Assembly: GCF_004354015.1 (NCBI RefSeq)
Contig: NZ_SMRU01000027.1
Span: 1-64,000 of the forward strand
Source of the DNA: Arthrobacter terricola
Lineage (GTDB): Bacteria; Actinomycetota; Actinomycetes; Actinomycetales; Micrococcaceae
Reading direction: 5' to 3'
DNA length: 64,000 nt
Under the pieces are notes generated by a model. It searched no databases. It was given only the letters and a program-made list of their open reading frames with translations, and was not told where the DNA came from. Within the stretch, counting starts at the first letter, position 1; every line of letters begins with the position of its first letter. Shown here in pieces: positions 1 to 8,342 of this stretch. A program made the position numbers and the translations under genes.

Positions 1-253
1 GAGACCCACCACAAAGGCTTTTTCCCACCATCCACGCGGCGTTGGTTGAAGTGTCTCTCCGACCACAGGGCCCCCTCGCGTTTGCCTTTGGGATCTATCT
101 GAGTGCAGTCTCCCAGAGGATGGCACTGTCGGCATATCCCGGTAGACGCAAATACACAGATGCCTGGGCACTCTCGCCAGTAAGGAAACGATACGGGTGG
201 TCATTCGAGCAATCCGTCTCAACGGTCCTGAATCAGGTTGACATCGGAAAAGT

Positions 254-297
254 GGGGCCAAAAATAGCCGTCATGCCGGGGCCAAAAAGAGTTGACA
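254..297. repeat. IS21-like terminal repeat remnant
   Basis: GGGGCCAAAAA occurs twice in direct orientation (254-264 and 278-288, 24-base period) and is followed by GAGTTGACA, ending in CA at 297. Read inwards on the other strand this is TGTCAACTC followed by repeated TTTTTGGCCCC, the layout of IS21-family ends (TG...CA termini with multiple internal binding repeats). Bases 1-253 hold no recognisable istA or istB coding sequence; the open frame that crosses them shows no family signature, so only an end seems to survive. Confidence 0.4.
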
Positions 298-419
298 CAA
301 TCACCGTTAACCGATCCCTAAGCGGCACCGGGTCTCGGTATGTGGGGACGACCCTCCTCGGGCGCATTATTGCAACCGGTCAAGGCAGTCAATCAAGAAT
401 CAGGTGGGAGAATGCGTGC

Positions 420-1223
420 ATGACCCAAGTCGATGATGCCGTTCCCGTTCGTCTTCGGCCCACTCTCGCCCGTCTGGTGGCTGCGTGCAGCGACGATGAC
501 CGCGTGCGCTCCGCATGGCTGGAAGGCTCCTTCGCCTCGGGCCTGGAGGATGAGTGGAGCGACATCGATCTGCATCTCCTAGTCGACGAGCCCAACGCAT
601 TCAATGCCGTCGAGTGGCTGGAATCGATCACGCCGCTGGTGCTGGCGGATTCTATTCCCGGGCTGTTCGGCGCCTTCATCTGTCTGACGCCAGAGTGGGT
701 CCACATCGACCTCGTCGTCCATTCGAGGGCAGCCGAACTCGCCCAGGACACGCCGCGCCGGGTGCTGATCGATAAGGATTCACTCATCGGCCGTGACACC
801 GCAAGGACATCGGATGTGGGGAGTCCATACTTTCCTGGCCGGCAGGTCCAGATCTTCCTTTACTCCATGGGAACCGCCGTCGCTTCGCTCCACCGCGGAG
901 ATCTCATCGCGGTCTCCCAGACAACCGCGATGATGCGAGACCACCTCCTGGTCCAGCTCATGCTGGCCGAGAACGGGATCGGAAACGAAGCCGGGCCGAA
1001 GAGGCTCACCGGGCGGCTGAACAGCGAGCAGATGGCCTGCCTTCGTGGCCTTCCTTCCCTCGGGGTAAACGAACCCAGCCAGCGTGAAGCGCTGGAGGCG
1101 ATCGCCTCCGCGTACCTCGGGAGAGCCCACCGGCTCGCAGGGAGTTGTCATGCGGACTGGCCCGCCGAACTCGAACGGGCCACCAAGAGGCTATGGGCAG
1201 ACGAACTCGGGATCGGCCTCTAA
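420..1223 (+). CDS. Nucleotidyltransferase-domain protein
   Basis: 267-aa protein of the polymerase-beta nucleotidyltransferase fold. Residues 36-51 carry GSFASGLEDEWSDIDL, the classic GS-x-G-x-SDxDL metal and nucleotide-binding signature of NTP_transf_2 proteins, a family that includes aminoglycoside and lincosamide adenylyltransferases and unknown-substrate enzymes. The frame is open upstream to 42, but the ATG at 420 has a good ribosome site (GGTGGGAG, 403-410) and the upstream residues show no family similarity and overlap the IS21-like end, so 420 is chosen. It stands alone, followed by a hairpin. The substrate cannot be deduced; a resistance role is possible but not shown. Confidence 0.85.
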   Translation: MTQVDDAVPVRLRPTLARLVAACSDDDRVRSAWLEGSFASGLEDEWSDIDLHLLVDEPNAFNAVEWLESITPLVLADSIPGLFGAFICLTPEWVHIDLVVHSRAAELAQDTPRRVLIDKDSLIGRDTARTSDVGSPYFPGRQVQIFLYSMGTAVASLHRGDLIAVSQTTAMMRDHLLVQLMLAENGIGNEAGPKRLTGRLNSEQMACLRGLPSLGVNEPSQREALEAIASAYLGRAHRLAGSCHADWPAELERATKRLWADELGIGL

Positions 1224-1232
1224 CCACAGCTA

Positions 1233-1258
1233 GCCCGGTAATGGATCCTTCACCGGGC
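1233..1258 (+). terminator. Hairpin after nucleotidyltransferase gene
   Basis: GCCCGGT (1233-1239) pairs perfectly with ACCGGGC (1252-1258), with a palindromic GGATCC inside the loop, ten bases after the stop at 1223. There is no T-run, so it would be an imperfect intrinsic terminator of the kind common in GC-rich actinobacteria. Confidence 0.45.
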
Positions 1259-1312
1259 ACTCGACGCTCCATCGAGCCCAGAAAGAGAACGAGTTCGCAG
1301 CGATCTCGACCA

Positions 1313-1350
1313 CGACAGTTTGACCCCCGCCATCGCCGGTCAAACTGTCG
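1313..1350. repeat. Perfect 13-bp inverted repeat
   Basis: CGACAGTTTGACC (1313-1325) and its exact reverse complement (1338-1350) flank a 12-base loop. It lies between the nucleotidyltransferase gene and a tiny ORF on the other strand. It could be a bidirectional terminator, a regulator site or an insertion-element relic; the sequence does not decide. Confidence 0.6.
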
Positions 1351-1435
1351 GTAGTGAATTTCCGGATAGTCAGCTTCCTTAGCTGTTCTTCCCCGTGAGG
1401 TTGTGCGCGGGCTGAGGGGCTTGGCCGCCGAGTGG

Positions 1436-1534
1436 TCACTTCCTTCGGCGGACGACGTACAGCGCGACAAAGACCACGAACAGTGTGACAAAGACTGCGA
1501 CTAAGGCGCCTGGGGTGATTCCCACTGTTGTCAT
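1436..1534 (-). CDS. 32-aa single-pass membrane peptide
   Basis: ATG at 1534 follows GAGGAG and opens a 32-codon frame ending TGA at 1436. The translation starts MTTVGITPG, has an uninterrupted hydrophobic stretch of about 19 residues (ALVAVFVTLFVVFVALYVV) and ends RRRK, as expected for one membrane segment with a basic cytoplasmic tail. The ribosome site is close to the start (2 bases), which weakens the call. No family is recognised; regulatory or toxin-like membrane peptides often look like this, but nothing here shows a role. The remaining 1535-1846 contains nothing I can support. Confidence 0.5.
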   Translation of the reverse strand: MTTVGITPGALVAVFVTLFVVFVALYVVRRRK

Positions 1535-1846
1535 CTCTCCTCAAACAAGTCGCCGAGTCTCCCCTGGGTGCGGCGAAGACTCTGGTACGTGATGTCCAGC
1601 GCCGCGGGGACTTGTTCCTGACGGTACACCTACCCTATCGATTGCGGTTGCTGCCGCAGCCGCGCGCGGAGCACGCTTCGAGGCTATCGGTCCACAACCT
1701 CACGGGTACGAATCTCAGCGCTAAATGGAGGCATTTTATTGCAGCATTGACTGTCACCTCGCCGCGCGAAAGCCGATCCCTCACCGAACAGACCAGGAAA
1801 TCATCTCCCCTATGACTGTTACTGCGCGTGGAAGTTAATCGCAGCT

Positions 1847-2611
1847 TTAATTGGCCGCTGCGCTTAGGTTGTTGACGTTACCGCGCCAGCTAGCAAGTAT
1901 GGCCCGGTCCTCGTGACTAAGCCGTGCAGCTTCGATGAAACTATCCAGATCGAAGCCTGCTAATGCGGCGCGGAATGCCCCTTCCGTGGTCGTGCCATGG
2001 CGTTCGCAGAGTTCGTTGAGCAGGGGTTCGACATTGTTCCGATTGCTGCTGGCGGCCCGCAGATCGCCTAGCCTCACTGTTTCAAGGTAGTCATCCACGA
2101 TGGCCTCATCCTGGACGCCGATGGCCGAGAGCAGCAGCATGGCAATTATCCCGGTCCTGTCCCTGCCGCCCATGCAGTGAAACAGGACGCCTCCTGGTGG
2201 AGCGTTGACGATCGAGGACAGGGCGGCGCCTGCTCGTTCGGGCATGGTCGTGAGGTGAGGCAAGAAGTAGAGTGCGGTGCCTACCAGCCCGTTGTCCCAG
2301 TAGTCGGCCCAGAACTCGGTGTCCTCAAGGCCGTCGAGGTCTACGTGGATGGTGGTGAGCCAGCCGGGACGCTCCTGGGTGTCCTTATCACGCTCGCGTT
2401 GTTGGCGAAGGTCGACGACGGTGCGGATCCCGGCATCATGGAGCTGCTGCCACCCGTCCGGGGTGAGCCAGTCGACGTTTTCGCTTCGGAAAAACACTCC
2501 ATGCGGTGTTACGGTCCCATCCGCCCGTCTGAGTCCACCGAGATCGCGGGCATTGACCAGGCCGTCAGCCTTCAGGGCACGGCTGTTGCCGTCAGCTGCT
2601 TCTGTTTCCAT
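1847..2611 (-). CDS. Tyrosine-protein phosphatase (Y_phosphatase3 type)
   Basis: 254-aa cytoplasmic phosphatase. Residues 145-154 read HCMGGRDRTG, the HCxxGxDRTG P-loop with the nucleophilic cysteine (C146) and phosphate-binding arginine (R151) of the bacterial Y_phosphatase3/MptpB-like family. The N-terminal NARDLGG (about 20-26) and the following FRSENVDWLT are also typical of the family, as is the length of about 250 aa. The ATG at 2611 has TTGAGG just upstream. It is monocistronic, transcribed away from the small membrane peptide. Substrates in this family include phosphotyrosine, phosphoserine and phosphoinositides; which applies here is unknown. Confidence 0.88.
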   Translation of the reverse strand: METEAADGNSRALKADGLVNARDLGGLRRADGTVTPHGVFFRSENVDWLTPDGWQQLHDAGIRTVVDLRQQRERDKDTQERPGWLTTIHVDLDGLEDTEFWADYWDNGLVGTALYFLPHLTTMPERAGAALSSIVNAPPGGVLFHCMGGRDRTGIIAMLLLSAIGVQDEAIVDDYLETVRLGDLRAASSNRNNVEPLLNELCERHGTTTEGAFRAALAGFDLDSFIEAARLSHEDRAILASWRGNVNNLSAAAN

Positions 2612-2692
2612 GGCCTCAAGTAAAACAAACCCGAGGTGGGCCGCCCGGCACCGAAATGCCTGCTGTCCGCGTAACGTCCGGCCAAGGATCGG

Positions 2693-3178
2693 CTATCGGG
2701 CGGCCATGCCGAGAATGCGCGCCACGATGCGGCTCGTCGATTCCGATGCGTTGATGCGCTCTTCTTCCACGAAAGATAGCGGCTGCCAGCCGTGGTACCA
2801 GGACCGCATCTCGGCCTCTGTGAAGTCCGTCGCTTGTGGCCGCATAGCGTGCCTGCGGACGGTTTCGTCGAACGTTAGGTCGTAGGCGTAGAACCTTGCG
2901 TCGTTGCTTTGGGCAGCGACGCGTTCGAGCATCGCCGAATATCGCTCCGCGTTGAATATCCCTTCAAGGATGACGTGATGCCCGGCGCGGAGGCAGTGAG
3001 CCGCCGCGACTTCGAGAAGGTCTGCGTGGGCGAGGCTCTCCTGTTCACGCTCCTGGTACACGATTCGCCGGAAATGATCCTGGCTGAGGACCGCAGTCGG
3101 CCAGCCCAGCGCTTCTTGTAGAGCCGCCGCGGTGGTGCTCTTACCGGAGCCGGAGTTACCACGCAGGACGACGAGCAT
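2693..3178 (-). CDS. P-loop ATP-binding kinase-like protein
   Basis: 161-aa P-loop NTPase of the AAA_33/zeta-toxin-like kinase type. It begins MLVVLRG with the Walker A GNSGSGKST at about 7-15, followed by a small helical lid; HVILEG is a likely Walker B-like strand. Such proteins phosphorylate small molecules and are often annotated as kinases or ATP-binding proteins without a known substrate. The frame extends to 3241, but the strand-P-loop start fits ATG 3178. It lies 81 bases upstream of the phosphatase gene in the same direction, so co-transcription is possible. Not a recognisable toxin: no antitoxin partner is adjacent. Confidence 0.8.
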   Translation of the reverse strand: MLVVLRGNSGSGKSTTAAALQEALGWPTAVLSQDHFRRIVYQEREQESLAHADLLEVAAAHCLRAGHHVILEGIFNAERYSAMLERVAAQSNDARFYAYDLTFDETVRRHAMRPQATDFTEAEMRSWYHGWQPLSFVEEERINASESTSRIVARILGMAAR

Positions 3179-3262
3179 GTTCCGAACGTAACAGAGCGAG
3201 GCCAGAAGCGGGATCCCGACCGAACGCAGACACCCTTGCACGTCTCACTTGCAATTGTGCGG

Positions 3263-4135
3263 CTATTGATCCCGATGGATAGGCTCACCGGTCCTGAAGT
3301 CGGTCTGTGGCTCGCCTTTCCTGATCCTCTCTAGATTTTCGACGGTATGAGCCATACGAGCCTCCCAGTCGCTGCCATCTGTTACCCCACCTGTCAGCAG
3401 GAGGTTCTTTTTCGCAATGATTCCGTTCACTTCGTCGAGAAGCGGGGCGTTTTCGTTAGCGCACTTTTCGAGAATCCAGGTCGTGTGGTCTCCCAGTGCA
3501 GTTAAGAACGGCTGCAACAACTTGCTCAGCTGGATCCCATCGCTCTGCAGCTGAATGAACTCACGCGCGGGCGACGTCCAACCATCGAATTTGAGGAGCG
3601 CGGTCGGCTCGAGCAGAACTTCTCCTGTGAGGTTGTCGTCGTTCAGCCGGAACCTGAATCCCCATGGGGCTGCGAGGTAGTGGAGGACATAGTTTCTCAG
3701 TTTCGTCAGGAACGCTGCACCTGGGATCGGGTCAATTAAGGCATTTCTGTGGTGGGCCTCTGCCTCTCGCAGTGAGGCACTTTGAAGTTTTAGTGCATTG
3801 CGAGTTTGGTCGACGACGGCACCGATCCCCGCTGCGTAGGCGATGATCGCTTGGTCGAGCGGCGTGATGATCGAAGCCCTTTGCTTCTGGTCACCGCCGC
3901 TTCGCATTGCAGCCGCAGTCGTGCCTGCATTGGTTTCGCAATTTTGGAGAATGCCTCCGAGGGTCTGCGAGAAGCGAGCCCATGCGTCGAACGTTCGAAC
4001 TAGATCGTTTAGCAGCATTGTCCGACGCGCTCCCGCATGAGCATCTATCTGAGCGCTGAGTTCGTCGATCTCATCAGCATGGGGATGCCTCCAGTCGGCG
4101 TCGTCTTTGGCCTCGGTGGGGCTAGTTTCCTCCAT
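3263..4135 (-). CDS. Hypothetical protein, 290 aa
   Basis: A long, clean frame starting METSPTEAKDD and ending near HRDQ. The sequence is hydrophilic, rich in predicted helix and has no signal peptide, membrane segment or motif that I recognise. An early region after ELSAQIDAHAG looks like a helical bundle. It precedes the P-loop gene in the same direction with 84 bases between. I do not recognise the family and assign no function. Confidence 0.7.
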   Translation of the reverse strand: MEETSPTEAKDDADWRHPHADEIDELSAQIDAHAGARRTMLLNDLVRTFDAWARFSQTLGGILQNCETNAGTTAAAMRSGGDQKQRASIITPLDQAIIAYAAGIGAVVDQTRNALKLQSASLREAEAHHRNALIDPIPGAAFLTKLRNYVLHYLAAPWGFRFRLNDDNLTGEVLLEPTALLKFDGWTSPAREFIQLQSDGIQLSKLLQPFLTALGDHTTWILEKCANENAPLLDEVNGIIAKKNLLLTGGVTDGSDWEARMAHTVENLERIRKGEPQTDFRTGEPIHRDQ

Positions 4136-4649
4136 CAGCCCAAAATACCCTGATGAGCCGACCGCTGCGAGCGAGCAGTCAACTGAATTCGCTGCCCGTA
4201 AGCCGGTCCTTTAGCGGGCGGATGGCTCGTGGGGAACAAACTGAAGCTGTGCCGCCTGTCACCAAGTGCCAGTTGTCCGGGGCGGAGCCGCGTGGTCGCC
4301 GGGGTAAACGTCAACGCGTCCATTCAATTGCGGGCAGCAGCCGTAGGTGAGGTGCTCTGTCGTTCTGCAAACCGGGCTATCACAGTCGCATCCGGTTCGT
4401 GGAAGGTGCGCCAGTCCGAGCGAACGTCAACCCAGCGCGCGGGTTGGCCGGCCTCCGGCAGGAGCTCCGTTGAGGGGTCCGAAGCGATCCTGCTGTGACC
4501 CTGCAAGCAATCGATCACAGCAACGGCTTGGTGGGAACGATTGCGAACTTCCCAATGGACGGTGACCGTGGGGTGTCATACTGGATCTCCCCACATCGAT
4601 GGGGCGACGGACTGGCATCCGCGGCCCTCCGCGTGTTCCTGTACCTAGA
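4136..4649. other. Non-coding stretch before IS481 element
   Basis: About 510 bases between the hypothetical gene and the IS481 end. Several short frames exist on both strands, but none has a convincing ribosome site, codon pattern or similarity. I see no gene, RNA or clear repeat here. Confidence 0.5.
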
Positions 4650-5647
4650 TGTACCGACCGGACAAGTTGGTTAATCGCGTGAAAGGCGGTTGTTGGCGCA
4701 GGCAGTGTGGGGCCGATGGTGGTTGTAGTGGTGCAGCCATGCCTCGAGCGCGTCCCGGCGCTCTTGCTCTGACTGGTAGCAGCGGGCGTAGGCCCAGCCG
4801 TCGGCCATCGTCCGATGGAATCTCTCGACCTTTCCGTTCGTTTGTGGCCGGTATGGGCGCGTGCGCTTCGGTTTGATGGCGAGAGCCTCGCAGGTGTCGC
4901 GCCACAGGAAGGACCGGTAGGCGCCACCGTTGTCGGACAGAACCCGTTCGATCGTGACGCCGCGTTCGGCGAACCACTCCACAGCGCGGCGCAGCACCCC
5001 GACGGCGGTGACCCCGGTCTCGTCGTCGAGTACCTCGGTGTACGCGACGCGTGAGTTGTCGTAGATGATTGTGTGTACGAAGGCGTACCCGAGCTTCCGG
5101 TTGCCCCACTTGCTCTTCGGCTTGTCGGGAGTGGCCGAGCGGTTCTTCTCGCCTTGGCGGCGGCCGACGTAGCGCCACCCGCCGCTGTCAGGGATGTTCC
5201 CAAGCTTCTTCACGTCCACGTGCACCAGCGAGCCGGGGTGAGGGTGCTCGTAAGCGCGGATGGGTTCCCCGGTGGCACGGTCGAGATAAGACAGCCGATT
5301 CAGCCGCGCCGCGGTGAGGATGCGGTGGAACGTAGAGGGTGCGATGCCAAGCCGGGATGCCAACTGGACCGGTCCTTCCCGCAACCGCATCCGTAAGCTG
5401 ACGCAGCGCATCGTTACGGCTTTGGGCGTCTTGTTCGGCGAGATTTTCGGTCGTAACGAGCGGTCATGCATGGACTCGCCAGTGAGGTAGCGGTCGACCC
5501 AGCGCTTCACGGTAGGCCAGGAGACTTGGAAGCGGGCGGCGACTTCACTGATTGGCCACCCGTCGTCAACGACGAGGCGCGCGACTTTCAGGCGGTGGCG
5601 TGGGGTGAGGGCAGCGTTCGGATGTGACATGTCTGGGCACCTGGACA
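4650..5647. mobile_element. IS481-family insertion sequence
   Basis: The transposase gene is enclosed by candidate ends that both begin TGT reading inwards: TGTACCGACCGG from 4650 and, on the other strand, TGTCCAGGTGCC from 5647. That gives an element of about 1 kb, normal for IS481. The two ends match only weakly and no flanking duplication is obvious, so the exact limits are uncertain. Confidence 0.6.
4671..5630 (-). CDS. IS481-family transposase (C-terminus frameshifted)
   Basis: 319-aa DDE transposase. The N-terminal helix-turn-helix region (residues 1-60, HRLKVARLVVDDGWPISEVAARF) is followed by the rve integrase core with HVDVKKL (first Asp), RVLSDNGGAYRS (second Asp) and KVERFHRTM (catalytic Glu), then WLHHYNHHRPH. 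The usual ending PPFTRLTNLSGRYI lies in another frame and stops at 4645, so the last residues have been replaced by NNRLSRD through a one-base shift near 4680. The catalytic triad is intact; whether the altered tail abolishes activity is unknown. Confidence 0.88.
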   Translation of the reverse strand: MSHPNAALTPRHRLKVARLVVDDGWPISEVAARFQVSWPTVKRWVDRYLTGESMHDRSLRPKISPNKTPKAVTMRCVSLRMRLREGPVQLASRLGIAPSTFHRILTAARLNRLSYLDRATGEPIRAYEHPHPGSLVHVDVKKLGNIPDSGGWRYVGRRQGEKNRSATPDKPKSKWGNRKLGYAFVHTIIYDNSRVAYTEVLDDETGVTAVGVLRRAVEWFAERGVTIERVLSDNGGAYRSFLWRDTCEALAIKPKRTRPYRPQTNGKVERFHRTMADGWAYARCYQSEQERRDALEAWLHHYNHHRPHTACANNRLSRD

Positions 5648-5650
5648 GGC

Positions 5651-5685
5651 CGAAGGGCCGACCATCGGGCGTGGCCGGCCCTTCG
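5651..5685 (-). terminator. Hairpin downstream of VOC gene
   Basis: CGAAGGGCCG (5651-5660) is exactly complementary to CGGCCCTTCG (5676-5685) with a 15-base loop. It lies 33 bases beyond the stop of the VOC gene and just outside the putative IS481 end, so it probably terminates the VOC transcript. Confidence 0.5.
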
Positions 5686-5718
5686 AGGGCGAACTATAGT
5701 GGGCGGGGTTCGTGCGGG

Positions 5719-6084
5719 TCAGTCCACCGGGGAGACCCGGATGAGGTTGCCGTCCGGGTCCGTGACCACGAACGTGCGGCCGAAGACGTCGTCGTGCGGC
5801 TCTTCCACGACGTGGACGCCTTTTGAGACCCAATTCGTGAAGGTCTCGTCAACTGCGGCCGCCGGTCCGGGCACCATTAGTCCGACCTCGCTCGTGCGCG
5901 GGGTGCTCGGGACTGCGTGCTCGTTGCGTCCTGTCCACAGCGCGAACAGGACGCCGGGGGCAGCCTCGAAAGCCACGTAGCGGGGACTGGTGAAGGTCGG
6001 TTCGATCTCGAACAGGTTGCTGTAGAAGGCGACGGCGGCCTCGGCGTCGCGGACGTAGATCAGGAACAGGTTGGGTGCGGGCAT
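5719..6084 (-). CDS. VOC-family (glyoxalase/bleomycin resistance) protein
   Basis: 121-aa single-module vicinal-oxygen-chelate protein. It shows the paired beta-alpha-beta-beta-beta pattern: NLFLIYVRDAEAAVAFYSNLF at the start and VTDPDGNLIRV at the end, with the Glu/His-type metal positions of the family in register. VOC proteins of this size act as dioxygenases, glyoxalases, or antibiotic/metal binding proteins; the substrate here is unknown. The ATG at 6084 has a strong GAGGAGC. It is transcribed divergently from the WYL regulator 95 bases away, which likely controls it. Confidence 0.87.
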   Translation of the reverse strand: MPAPNLFLIYVRDAEAAVAFYSNLFEIEPTFTSPRYVAFEAAPGVLFALWTGRNEHAVPSTPRTSEVGLMVPGPAAAVDETFTNWVSKGVHVVEEPHDDVFGRTFVVTDPDGNLIRVSPVD

Positions 6085-6179
6085 GGAGCGCTCCTCGAGT
6101 CAATGGGTTCTCGGTACCGCACCAGTTGACCGTCTAATCACGACAGAACCTGTCACCTTTTCTGCGAGGATTAGTCAGC

Positions 6180-7151
6180 ATGAAGGCTTCGAGGTTGCTG
6201 CACCTGCTACTGCTCCTGCAGACGCGCCAGCGCATCACCACCACTGAGCTCGCCGAGCGTCTGGAGGTGTCACGACGGACGGTGCTGCGGGATGTCGAGG
6301 CGCTCTCGGCGGCAGGTGTGCCGGTTTATGCCGAACGGGGCCGGAACGGCGGGATCGTCCTGCTCCCCGGTGCACGGCTCAACGCCTCCAACCTGGAACC
6401 TCGGGAACTGGAGGCCCTGTCCGTCGCCGGTTTGGATAGCGAGCAGCTCGAGCGCCTGGGACTGACTTCGGTACACAAGACGGCCTCGCGCAAGATCGCC
6501 GCCAGCCAGGCCGCGGCACCCGGGGCTCCGAACCTGACGCGGCTGGCGGACCTGATCGTGGTTGACAGCACCGCGTGGCTGGCAGGTCCGAGCGCGGGGG
6601 TTGACGTCGCCGATCTTGCGTCGGCGCTGCGTCACCGACGTCGGATGCGCATCCAGTACCGGCGCAGCGTCGAGGGACAGGCGTCAACGCGGGTCGTCGA
6701 CTCGTACGGGCTCGTGGCGAAGTCGGGCCGCTGGTACCTCATCGCCGACGACCAGGGCGCCGCCCGGCTGTTCGCCCTGGAACGGCTCTCGGCCTACGAG
6801 CTGCTCGATACTCCGGCCGCCCTACGGACAGGTCAGACCCTCCGCACCATGTGGGCCGCGCTGAAGGAACGCACCGAGACGCCAGGACTGGTGAGCGTGA
6901 CCGCCCGCCTCCGAGAAAGCCGCCTCGACCTCGCACGACGCATCCTCGGAACCCGCATCCACGAGGTCTCCGACGCGGATAAAGGGTGGTGCACAATTGT
7001 TGTCCGCTACCCCGACGTCGAGTCAGTGCGCCAGCTCCTCCAGTTCGGCGATCACATCGAGATCCTCACCCCGGGGACAGCCCGCGAACGCGTCCGTCAG
7101 CTCGCCGTGGACCTCGCTGAGCGGCACTCGCCTCAATCTGATGACCGGTGA
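6180..7151 (+). CDS. HTH-WYL transcriptional regulator (YafY/DeoR-like)
   Basis: 323-aa cytoplasmic regulator. Residues 1-55 form a winged HTH (RITTTELAERLEVSRRTVLRDVEAL) of the HTH_11 type; residues from about 145 form the WYL domain (RRMRIQYRRS then SYGLVAKSGRWYLIADD), and the C-terminal part is the WCX extension. WYL proteins sense small ligands or nucleic acid and usually control a neighbouring divergent gene. GAGGA precedes the ATG at 6180. The divergent VOC gene is the obvious target. Confidence 0.92.
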   Translation: MKASRLLHLLLLLQTRQRITTTELAERLEVSRRTVLRDVEALSAAGVPVYAERGRNGGIVLLPGARLNASNLEPRELEALSVAGLDSEQLERLGLTSVHKTASRKIAASQAAAPGAPNLTRLADLIVVDSTAWLAGPSAGVDVADLASALRHRRRMRIQYRRSVEGQASTRVVDSYGLVAKSGRWYLIADDQGAARLFALERLSAYELLDTPAALRTGQTLRTMWAALKERTETPGLVSVTARLRESRLDLARRILGTRIHEVSDADKGWCTIVVRYPDVESVRQLLQFGDHIEILTPGTARERVRQLAVDLAERHSPQSDDR

Positions 7152-7188
7152 GCGGAGTGCTCCACCCGTCGATCAATGTCCCCGGTCA

Positions 7189-7356
7189 GTACACCTAGAG
7201 GTCGTTCGGCCACTTCTCGCCCGCGTAGCTGAGCACAATCTCCGATCGGCCGCGGTCCTTGGCCGCGCGGGATTCGTGGAAATCGGCTCCGAAAGGTCGT
7301 ATGCCGATGGCCTCGGCCGTGATGTCGTCGAGAACATCTATCGACTCGCTCAATGA
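7189..7356 (+). pseudogene. GNAT acetyltransferase C-terminal remnant
   Basis: An out-of-context frame reads VRPLLARVAEHNLRSAAVL then GRAGFVEIGSERSYADG, the final strand-helix pattern of a RimJ-like GNAT acetyltransferase (ARVAxHNxxSxxVLxxxGF). The acetyl-CoA-binding core is absent, and the frame enters directly from the end of the WYL gene region. It is therefore a 3' fragment of a lost gene, not a functional protein. Confidence 0.65.
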
Positions 7357-7416
7357 CACGCCACACACGCCCCCGTCAACGTTCCCTCGCCGGACTACTG
7401 GAAGTACGGTAGGGAA

Positions 7417-7893
7417 GTGACTTTCCGACCACTCTCTGCAGGTGACCGGCCGCTACTGCGCCAGGCCACACTTGCGAACATGAATTGGAACACGTCCCGT
7501 TTCACCTTCGAGGATGTCGATAATTCAGACGAAATTTCGCACTACTTCCGCCATTTCCCCGGTGACCGCGACTTTGGGATCCTGGACCACGAGGCCGGTA
7601 ATGTCCGGTCGGTCGCCTGGCTCGTCTTCCTCCCGGAAAGAAATCCTGGATATGGATTCGTGAACGCCGACACACCGGAATTGTCCATCACGACGTTCGA
7701 TGGATTCCGAGGACAAGGCATTGGAACTGCAGTGCTCCGGGAACTCATCCATACCGCCAAGTCACGTGGAGTGAAAGACATCAGCCTCAGCGTTGAAGAC
7801 GGCAACGCCGTCCGACGCCTCTACGAACGTCGAGGCTTTCGGATCGTTGGACGGAACGGCGGATCCGACACCATGCTCCTAAGCCTCACCTAA
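7417..7893 (+). CDS. GNAT-family N-acetyltransferase
   Basis: 158-aa GNAT enzyme starting at GTG 7417. The acetyl-CoA pyrophosphate-binding loop is seen as GFRGQGIGTAVLREL (about residues 92-106), matching Q/RxxGxG/A, followed by SVEDGNAVRRLYERRGF, typical of motif B. The N-terminus RPLSAGDRPLLRQATLANMNWN suggests an aminoglycoside- or peptide-type acetyltransferase, but the substrate cannot be inferred. The start is supported by the domain boundary; GGAAG lies 13 bases upstream. Confidence 0.85.
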   Translation: MTFRPLSAGDRPLLRQATLANMNWNTSRFTFEDVDNSDEISHYFRHFPGDRDFGILDHEAGNVRSVAWLVFLPERNPGYGFVNADTPELSITTFDGFRGQGIGTAVLRELIHTAKSRGVKDISLSVEDGNAVRRLYERRGFRIVGRNGGSDTMLLSLT

Positions 7894-8342
7894 TTCACGG
7901 ACAGCCCGGACGCAGCCAGACTCGTCGTCAGTCGTCACGTCCAGCCACGGCGCCACCTATTGAAGTGTTCGAAGGATCCCCTAACGGCGTGCTACATACC
8001 TCTGCTAGAACAAGGCCACATAGCACTGGCGGTTCACAATGAGACGCACATCTGCTGGACCCGTCTCATGCCGAACTATCGGGCGTATCCGATCAAAGCC
8101 ACGCTCAAATGTAACGCAAACGCCGTCTCTGATACAGAGATAGCGGACGCCGGTCATGAGACAAGACACGCCGAGGTTGTGAGTCGCAGCGATAAATGGC
8201 CGTCTTTTCGCAGCGCTATTTGTCACCCTCCAGCACCTAAGGGATCCTTTACCGTTACGGGCCTCTGCTTTTTCTCTAGCTAAGCTGCGGATCACCAGCA
8301 GCCACATCAAGTCGGTGGGCGCCGACTTGATAGCATCGGCTG
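7894..8342. other. Intergenic stretch, no supported gene
   Basis: About 450 bases between the GNAT and flavin reductase genes. Overlapping frames of about 100 codons occur on both strands but lack domain pattern, start context and codon bias. I see no gene, RNA or element. Confidence 0.5.

Noticed and set aside
1528..1815. 95-codon plus-strand frame in the 1.5-1.8 kb gap
   Set aside because: No ribosome site or recognisable domain; its beginning overlaps the better supported small membrane peptide.
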